From positions 48,928-112,927 of the forward strand of contig CAMMNN010000005.1 of the NCBI GenBank assembly GCA_946498245.1: a DNA stretch of 64,000 nucleotides, written 5' to 3'. Source of the DNA: an uncultured Clostridium sp. (GTDB taxonomy: Bacteria; Bacillota; Clostridia; Lachnospirales; Lachnospiraceae). A model generated the notes under the pieces. The model was not told where the DNA came from and did not search any database. It saw only the letters and a program-made list of their open reading frames with translations. The translations under genes and the position numbers were made by a program. Below, piece by piece: positions 59,659 through 64,000 of this stretch; the first letter of the stretch is position 1, and the number at the start of each line of letters is the position of its first letter.

Positions 59659-61158
59659 TTACTTGGAAGCTGCATTTTTGTACTTTCTTTTCTCGTACTC
59701 CTGAATCAGCTTCTTAAGAGAATCTCCCATCAGCTCAATTAAAGAGTTCGTTTCCTTAATCGCACGTTCAATGTCTTCCGTCTTCAGTGTCTGCCGATCA
59801 TCCGCAAAGGCTGCTTCTACTGCATCCTTCACCACCCCCTCAAGGTCAGCTCCGCTAAAGCCCTCTGTCTTATTCACTAAGTTTGAAATATTAATCTTTG
59901 CATAATCATACGGGCGGCGTTTCTTAATATGAATCTCAAGAATCTTACGCCGTTCCTCTGGTTTCGGCAGGCCAATATAGAAAATCTCATCAAAACGCCC
60001 CTTCCTCATAAGTTCAGAAGGCAGTTTTGTAATATCGTTGGCTGTGGCAACCACAAAAACAGGGCTTGTCTTTTCCTGAAGCCATGTTAAAAAGTAACCG
60101 AACAGCCGGGTTGTCACTTCCGCTCCGCCGCCTGCGTTCCCAAGGCCAGCAAATGCCTTTTCCAGCTCGTCAATCCACAAAACGCACGGCGAAATAGCTT
60201 CGGCCAAAGAAATTGCCTTCCGCATATTAGCCTCAGATTCCCCTACATACTTTCCCATCAACCGCCCCATATCCAAGCGCAGAAGCGGCACTTCAAACAA
60301 ATGGGCCATTGCCTTTGCGCTTAATGATTTACCGCACCCGGGAACTCCCGCCACCAGAACCCCTTTAGGCATATCGACACCAAATTTCTGGGCTGCATTG
60401 ATATTCTGGAATACCTTTGCTTTCTTCTTGAGCCATGACTTCAAGTTTTCGAGTCCACCAATGTCGTCTAACGATTCCTTAAGCGGGATCATTTCCAGAA
60501 TCCCGGCCTTCTTGATCGTCTGCTGCTTCTGCTCAAAGATCAGGCTCAAATCTTTCCGGGTCAGTTCGCCGTCATCCGCATAGGCCAATGCCATCAGGTT
60601 GCAGATTTCAAATTCTGACAATCCCTTGAACGCTATCGCAAAGTCGTCCAAGAGCGTATCCTTAATCTGTGGGAAACCGTTTTCCTTGATAAACTCCACG
60701 ATCAGTTCCCGTATCTCCTCCGTAGACAGATAGTCCATTTCCATAATGGTGATATACTTTTCCAGTTCCGCTGGAATTACCACTACCGTAGAAACAATAA
60801 TGACCGCAGCATCTGCCCCCTGGCTAATCAAGTTCGCTATGATCTTTAGCTTTGCCACAATTTCCGGATTTTCCAACTGGCTATGAATATCTTTCAGAAC
60901 AATCAATGTTCTTTTCAGTTCCTCTTTCTCCAGGTAAAGATTCAACATACTGGATAGGCTGTCATTTCCTCCCAGCAGGGGGTTTTTGGTGTTGAAGTCC
61001 ACCATTCCTCTGGCGCCGTTCCATTCTACAATCTCTCTCCGTTCCCCGATCTCCCGGATCATATTGTCAATCTTATCATTCTCGAAGCTGTTGATGTAGA
61101 GAATGGGAAAACCTGCGTCTATATATTGGCTTAATTTTTGTTTTAATCCTTTTGGCAT
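59659..61158 (-). CDS. Ycf46-like AAA+ ATPase
   Basis: The 499-aa protein has two nucleotide-binding-like domains. The N-terminal one (residues 1-200; ILYINSFENDKID, RTLIVLKDIHSQL) is a degenerate RecA/AAA-like fold without a Walker A. The C-terminal AAA+ domain is intact: Walker A GVPGCGKS, Walker B CVLWIDELEKAF, sensor and arginine region ATANDITKLPSELMRKGRFDE, and sensor 2 FSGADLEGVVKDA. The layout matches the Ycf46 group. Such ATPases remodel or unfold partners. Here it probably acts on the two membrane proteins encoded just downstream (inference). RBS AGGGAGG. Confidence 0.88.
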   Translation of the reverse strand: MPKGLKQKLSQYIDAGFPILYINSFENDKIDNMIREIGERREIVEWNGARGMVDFNTKNPLLGGNDSLSSMLNLYLEKEELKRTLIVLKDIHSQLENPEIVAKLKIIANLISQGADAAVIIVSTVVVIPAELEKYITIMEMDYLSTEEIRELIVEFIKENGFPQIKDTLLDDFAIAFKGLSEFEICNLMALAYADDGELTRKDLSLIFEQKQQTIKKAGILEMIPLKESLDDIGGLENLKSWLKKKAKVFQNINAAQKFGVDMPKGVLVAGVPGCGKSLSAKAMAHLFEVPLLRLDMGRLMGKYVGESEANMRKAISLAEAISPCVLWIDELEKAFAGLGNAGGGAEVTTRLFGYFLTWLQEKTSPVFVVATANDITKLPSELMRKGRFDEIFYIGLPKPEERRKILEIHIKKRRPYDYAKINISNLVNKTEGFSGADLEGVVKDAVEAAFADDRQTLKTEDIERAIKETNSLIELMGDSLKKLIQEYEKRKYKNAASK

Positions 61159-61220
61159 GGAATACCTCCCTTTAATTCTTCTCCAGCAATGACGGTATTG
61201 CTATTACTGTCTTGGCCGTC

Positions 61221-62498
61221 TTAACGGCTTTCTAATTTACTTGCGAGTTCTATGATCGACGTTATCACTTCTGTCTTAACATGTCCCATTGCTATATCGC
61301 AAAATGTTTCTGCCGCCATAGTAAGATGTTGATCCACCAGATCAACTGCTTCATTCCCATCGTAAGAATATTCATATTTGCTTTCGAAAAGGCCTGCTGC
61401 ACCATTTTCCCATTCCTCATAATCAATGAAATCGGCATACCAGTTAAATGACTCTAATATTGTTTGATAATAGCTTCCTTGCAGCTCTTTTTCTAATTCG
61501 CTCTCTATACTTCTTCTAAGTTCATTCAGGTTCAGCTTTTCTTTTAATCGTTCAAGAATAATGCTATTGCGCTTTTTCAAACTATCATTGATATTCTCTA
61601 TGATAGTTTGAATTTCAATAATATCCGGTTCTAAATCTTTTATAAGCACTTCCAATAATCTGGTACTTAGACTATCTCTATTTCCAGTTTGAATGCATCT
61701 GTCAGCATAGTCATAGGCTTTTCGCAGTTTTCCTTCTATCTCTCTCCTTGCCGCTGACTTGGATTTAAACCCACTTTCATATAGTCCATACCCTGTTTTC
61801 TTGTAGGGATTTGGTGCTATTCGAATCTTATAATTATCACTGGTATATTTCTGTAGTATTTCTAATATCCTATCCTTAAACGTATTCTCCTTGTCTTTTA
61901 ACTCTGCTCCATCTTCCCGGTCATTGGTAACATCAGATTCCATTCTCACTTCTGGTTCTTCAATCAAGTTAATTAACTGAATATTGTTTTTATTGAAACG
62001 TTCCAATTTTTCCGGGCTAATTTGTATTCTTGTACAAATTCCGATATATGTTTTAGATTTGATTTTTTCTGGTATTTTCAGATCTGCGCTACAGAGATAG
62101 ATAGTGTCTAGCCCTTTATCCAGCAATTCTGCCAACTCCTCCTGCGTAAAGGCCACACTATCTACCTTCGCAACGATCTCCTCATCATCCGTAAGCTCCC
62201 TTAAACGTTCTATTTTTTGATTTCTGGCCTCAATCTCCTCCGGGCTTAAAGCCTCCCGCACATACTCCACCTGAAAAATTTCACATAGTTTCCTAGATAA
62301 CTCTGGATCGTTTGAGTCCAATTCATGTATCTGATCGGACTCCTCTTCATAGTAACGGTCATCCAACCAGGTGCTTAATTTCCCATTCAGATAGTATTCC
62401 ATCACGCGATCAATATCAAAATGCTCTTGTAAATCTTGGAGATTTCTCACCTCTGCGCCGTCCTTCATTTTTAATGCAAATTTTACCTTCCTAGCCAT
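61221..62498 (-). CDS. Unknown 425-aa protein of the WYL/AAA+ locus
   Basis: The family is not recognised. The N-terminus (KVKFALKMKDGAEVRNLQDL, then YLNGKLSTWLDDRYYEEE) is a compact motif I have seen at the start of other Lachnospiraceae accessory proteins. The rest is helical and strongly charged, with a central EEIVAKVDSVAFTQEELAEL and a C-terminal coiled-coil-like part. No membrane segment. ATG 62498 is preferred for its AAGGAGAGG. It is the gene between the WYL regulator and the AAA+ ATPase, so it may be an adaptor or sensor. Confidence 0.7.
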   Translation of the reverse strand: MARKVKFALKMKDGAEVRNLQDLQEHFDIDRVMEYYLNGKLSTWLDDRYYEEESDQIHELDSNDPELSRKLCEIFQVEYVREALSPEEIEARNQKIERLRELTDDEEIVAKVDSVAFTQEELAELLDKGLDTIYLCSADLKIPEKIKSKTYIGICTRIQISPEKLERFNKNNIQLINLIEEPEVRMESDVTNDREDGAELKDKENTFKDRILEILQKYTSDNYKIRIAPNPYKKTGYGLYESGFKSKSAARREIEGKLRKAYDYADRCIQTGNRDSLSTRLLEVLIKDLEPDIIEIQTIIENINDSLKKRNSIILERLKEKLNLNELRRSIESELEKELQGSYYQTILESFNWYADFIDYEEWENGAAGLFESKYEYSYDGNEAVDLVDQHLTMAAETFCDIAMGHVKTEVITSIIELASKLESR

Positions 62499-62535
62499 TT
62501 TAATACCTCTCCTTCTTCTCATCAGTTTTCTATGA

Positions 62536-63225
62536 TTACTCCATAGGCTCTTCTCGAAATCGCTCAAAATACAGCTTTTCTTCTTTAGAATTTAATGACC
62601 GAATGACTTTAAATTCAATAATTCGATCTACAAAATAAACCTCAGGTTCTCCCTCTTCCTCTACACGCAAGGCTTTTAAAAAGAAATGCTTATTTTCAAA
62701 GTACAATTCCAACGGAACTATCTTTAGTGTATTCCGGCTCTCACTTTGGCCAATGTACTGCATTTCAATTAGCAGCCGCCTCTTTATACACTGAAATAAA
62801 TCCCACTGCATTTTTAGAATTGCGGGATGTCCCCCATCTTCCGTGTGTTGAGCAAACATACGTGATAGCTCATTTTTTATCTCCGGATGCACAGACTCTG
62901 TCGCTTTTTCAAGCGACGCTATCAATCCTTCAAGTTCATCCGTCCTCAATGCCTTTGCGCCAATGAGGATCGTAATAACCGCAGTCAGTTCTACTTCAGA
63001 AAGTGCTTGCTGTACAATTCCGGATATATGATAAGTATGCAGCCTGCGATCAAATATCAGCTCCTGACCCGAGTAAATATCAGCCAAGAAATTCCTTATA
63101 TCCGCAATATCACGGTCAAAAGTTCTGCTATCTATCCCAGTTTCAAAACAGAAAGTATTCCTATTAATCGCTCTGCCATTATACAGTTGCCAAAACAGCC
63201 GCAAAATCCTATCTACTTTATCCAT
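62536..63225 (-). CDS. WYL-domain transcriptional regulator
   Basis: The 229-aa protein has an N-terminal winged-helix HTH (ILRLFWQLYNGRAINRNTFC, IDSRTFDRDIADIRNFL) and a C-terminal WYL-type ligand-binding domain (IVPLELYFENKHFFLKAL, where the usual WYL triad reads FFL, then YFVDRI). WYL regulators often control phage-defence and mobile loci by binding nucleic acid or nucleotides (family knowledge). It is the first gene of the AAA+ unit and faces away from an XRE gene across a perfect inverted repeat. Confidence 0.88.
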   Translation of the reverse strand: MDKVDRILRLFWQLYNGRAINRNTFCFETGIDSRTFDRDIADIRNFLADIYSGQELIFDRRLHTYHISGIVQQALSEVELTAVITILIGAKALRTDELEGLIASLEKATESVHPEIKNELSRMFAQHTEDGGHPAILKMQWDLFQCIKRRLLIEMQYIGQSESRNTLKIVPLELYFENKHFFLKALRVEEEGEPEVYFVDRIIEFKVIRSLNSKEEKLYFERFREEPME

Positions 63226-63258
63226 AATCGAACTTCCTTTAGCTTATATGGATACCAT

Positions 63259-63297
63259 ACCATTCTATAACGACAAATTTTGACGTTATAGAATGGT
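63259..63297. promoter_or_regulatory. Perfect 14-bp inverted repeat between WYL and XRE genes
   Basis: ACCATTCTATAACG (63259-63272) and CGTTATAGAATGGT (63284-63297) are exact complements with an 11-base spacer, centred 53 bp upstream of the WYL start. It is a strong operator candidate for the WYL or XRE protein. Confidence 0.65.
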
Positions 63298-63319
63298 TGT
63301 TTTTATTTATCTGTAGCTA

Positions 63320-63348
63320 TAGAAAATATAGTTATGGATAATTATAAT
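63320..63348 (+). promoter_or_regulatory. Promoter of the XRE gene
   Basis: TAGAAA (63320-63325) and a perfect TATAAT (63343-63348) with a 17-base spacer, about 50 bp upstream of the XRE start. Confidence 0.55.
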
Positions 63349-63398
63349 ACATTAGTTCCCATATTACAATGGAGAGAAATGGATAAGAGGCAGATTAT

Positions 63399-63719
63399 AT
63401 GCAGGAATTAAACTTTGAAGAGATCGGTAAGAATATTCGCGACACACGCATCCAACGCCACTATACTCAGGAATACATTGCAAATAAAATCGGTGTCAAC
63501 GTGTCCCATATCAGTAATATTGAGAACAACCGGGTTAAGGTTTCCTTAACCACCCTGGTTGCAATTTGCAATGTCCTAGATCTGTCCGTTGATTATATTT
63601 TGCGAAAAGAATATATGGCCGTAGACGCCATTGACCAAGAAATCATGAAAGAACTGTCCTCCTGCTCCCCAGAACAGAAGGAAAAAATTTTGAACATTAT
63701 TCAAATTCTTCATTCATAA
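63399..63719 (+). CDS. XRE-family HTH regulator
   Basis: The 106-aa protein has a Cro/CI HTH (IGKNIRDTRIQRHYTQEYIA, VNVSHISNIENNRVKVSLTTL) and a C-terminal helical tail (SSCSPEQKEKILNIIQILHS) common in Firmicute XRE proteins. It is divergent from the WYL-headed unit and probably co-regulates it or itself through the inverted repeat between them. A terminator follows. Confidence 0.88.
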   Translation: MQELNFEEIGKNIRDTRIQRHYTQEYIANKIGVNVSHISNIENNRVKVSLTTLVAICNVLDLSVDYILRKEYMAVDAIDQEIMKELSSCSPEQKEKILNIIQILHS

Positions 63720-63756
63720 AAATAATGTCTTATCTGCGAGACATATTTAAACACAA

Positions 63757-63800
63757 AAAAACCTCAGAATCCTTGCTTTTACAAAGATTCTAAGGTTTTT
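63757..63800. terminator. Bidirectional terminator between XRE gene and tRNA-Cys
   Basis: AAAAACCT-C-AGAATC pairs with GATTCT-A-AGGTTTTT (63786-63800) with one mismatch. A-run and T-run on both sides serve the XRE gene and the convergent tRNA transcript. Confidence 0.8.
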
Positions 63801-63806
63801 CTTTAG

Positions 63807-63877
63807 AGGCGACAACCAGATTTGAACTGGTGATCAGGGTGTTGCAGACCCACGCCTTACCACTTGGCTATGTCGCC
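63807..63877 (-). tRNA. tRNA-Cys (GCA)
   Basis: The minus strand folds as a tRNA: acceptor GGCGACA/TGTCGCC, D-arm GCC...GGC, anticodon loop CTGCAAC with GCA, T-arm ACCAG-TTCAAAT-CTGGT, and discriminator T, the normal identity base for Cys. CCA is not encoded. T27 and T43 do not pair at the base of the anticodon stem. Confidence 0.93.
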
Positions 63878-63929
63878 ATATCCTTATTATATTTTATCAA
63901 AAACGTAATTATACGTCAAGATTGAAAAT

Positions 63930-64000
63930 GACTCCTACGGGAATCGAACCCGTGTTACCGCCGTGAAAGGGCGATGTCTTAACCGCTTGACCATGGGGCC
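63930..64000 (-). tRNA. tRNA-Glu (TTC), 5' end at the window edge
   Basis: The minus strand reads GGCCCCATGGTC...CTTTCAC (anticodon TTC)...ACGGG-TTCGATT-CCCGT, then AGGAGTC and A73. The D, anticodon and T arms are sound. The acceptor stem shows C4-A69 and A7-A66 mismatches against the usual tRNA-Glu. The 5' base coincides with the window end. CCA is not encoded. Confidence 0.88.

Noticed and set aside
1..64000. CRISPR arrays, insertion sequences, rRNA genes, integrases
   Set aside because: No regularly spaced repeats, transposase or integrase reading frames, or rRNA-like stretches were seen on either strand.

Overview
The window reads as chromosome of an anaerobic gut-type Bacillota, most likely a Lachnospiraceae member (inference). 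Support: strong AGGAGG-type ribosome binding sites, TATAAT/TTGACA-like promoters, GC-moderate genes in tight same-strand operons, a GH112 phosphorylase locus, PTS operons run by PRD regulators, TSCPD, DUF3791/DUF3990 and DUF5688 proteins, and tRNA genes without encoded CCA. No rRNA, CRISPR array, insertion sequence or clear prophage was found.

Layout. 1-3.7 kb holds the end of a glycosyltransferase, pgi, a membrane protein preceded by a GC-rich and probably structured leader, and mtnN. 3.7-17.4 kb is one minus-strand run of eleven tightly packed genes: an XRE regulator, a zinc-ribbon pseudokinase with an extracellular propeller-like region, a cell-wall-binding repeat protein, an S1-protease-like protein lacking its catalytic residues and carrying FHA, a PrsW-like intramembrane protease fused to FHA, a zinc-ribbon FHA protein, two PP2C phosphatases, a kinase-FHA, a vWA-TM-FHA protein and a zinc-ribbon kinase with MORN repeats and YARHG. 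It looks like a self-contained trans-envelope Ser/Thr phosphorylation system and is one of the two best candidates for an undescribed system. 17.7-26.3 kb carries a TSCPD protein and a glycan-foraging locus: GH112 phosphorylase, a 55-aa membrane protein, an ABC importer, and a divergent AraC regulator with a sulfatase. It is followed by a DUF4062 protein.

27.5-38.8 kb is carbohydrate metabolism: glycerate kinase/esterase/GntP permease, TspO, then an ascorbate-family PTS with SDR, two DeoC-like aldolases (one lacking the second catalytic lysine) and a PRD activator. 39.2-40.2 kb is a three-gene DUF3791-DUF3990-DUF3791-like toxin-antitoxin candidate behind a near-consensus promoter. 40.4-45.7 kb is a cellobiose-type PTS with a GH1 enzyme and a LicR-like regulator. 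45.9-52.1 kb is a ROK-regulated sugar ABC importer with an oxidoreductase and a TIM-barrel isomerase.

52.3-63.7 kb is accessory in character: a 5'-truncated DUF5688 gene, two small hydrophobic proteins, an OB-like envelope protein, a membrane-anchored Ser/Thr kinase divergent from an XRE protein, and then a second candidate system. That system has a WYL regulator, a 425-aa protein of unknown family, a Ycf46-like two-domain AAA+ ATPase, and two membrane proteins that share an N-terminal domain; one of them also has a D...QxK nuclease-like segment and a glycine-zipper tail. Two small genes, one with an HTH, follow. tRNA-Cys and tRNA-Glu close the window.

All assignments come from reading the sequence. 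No database search or folding program was run.
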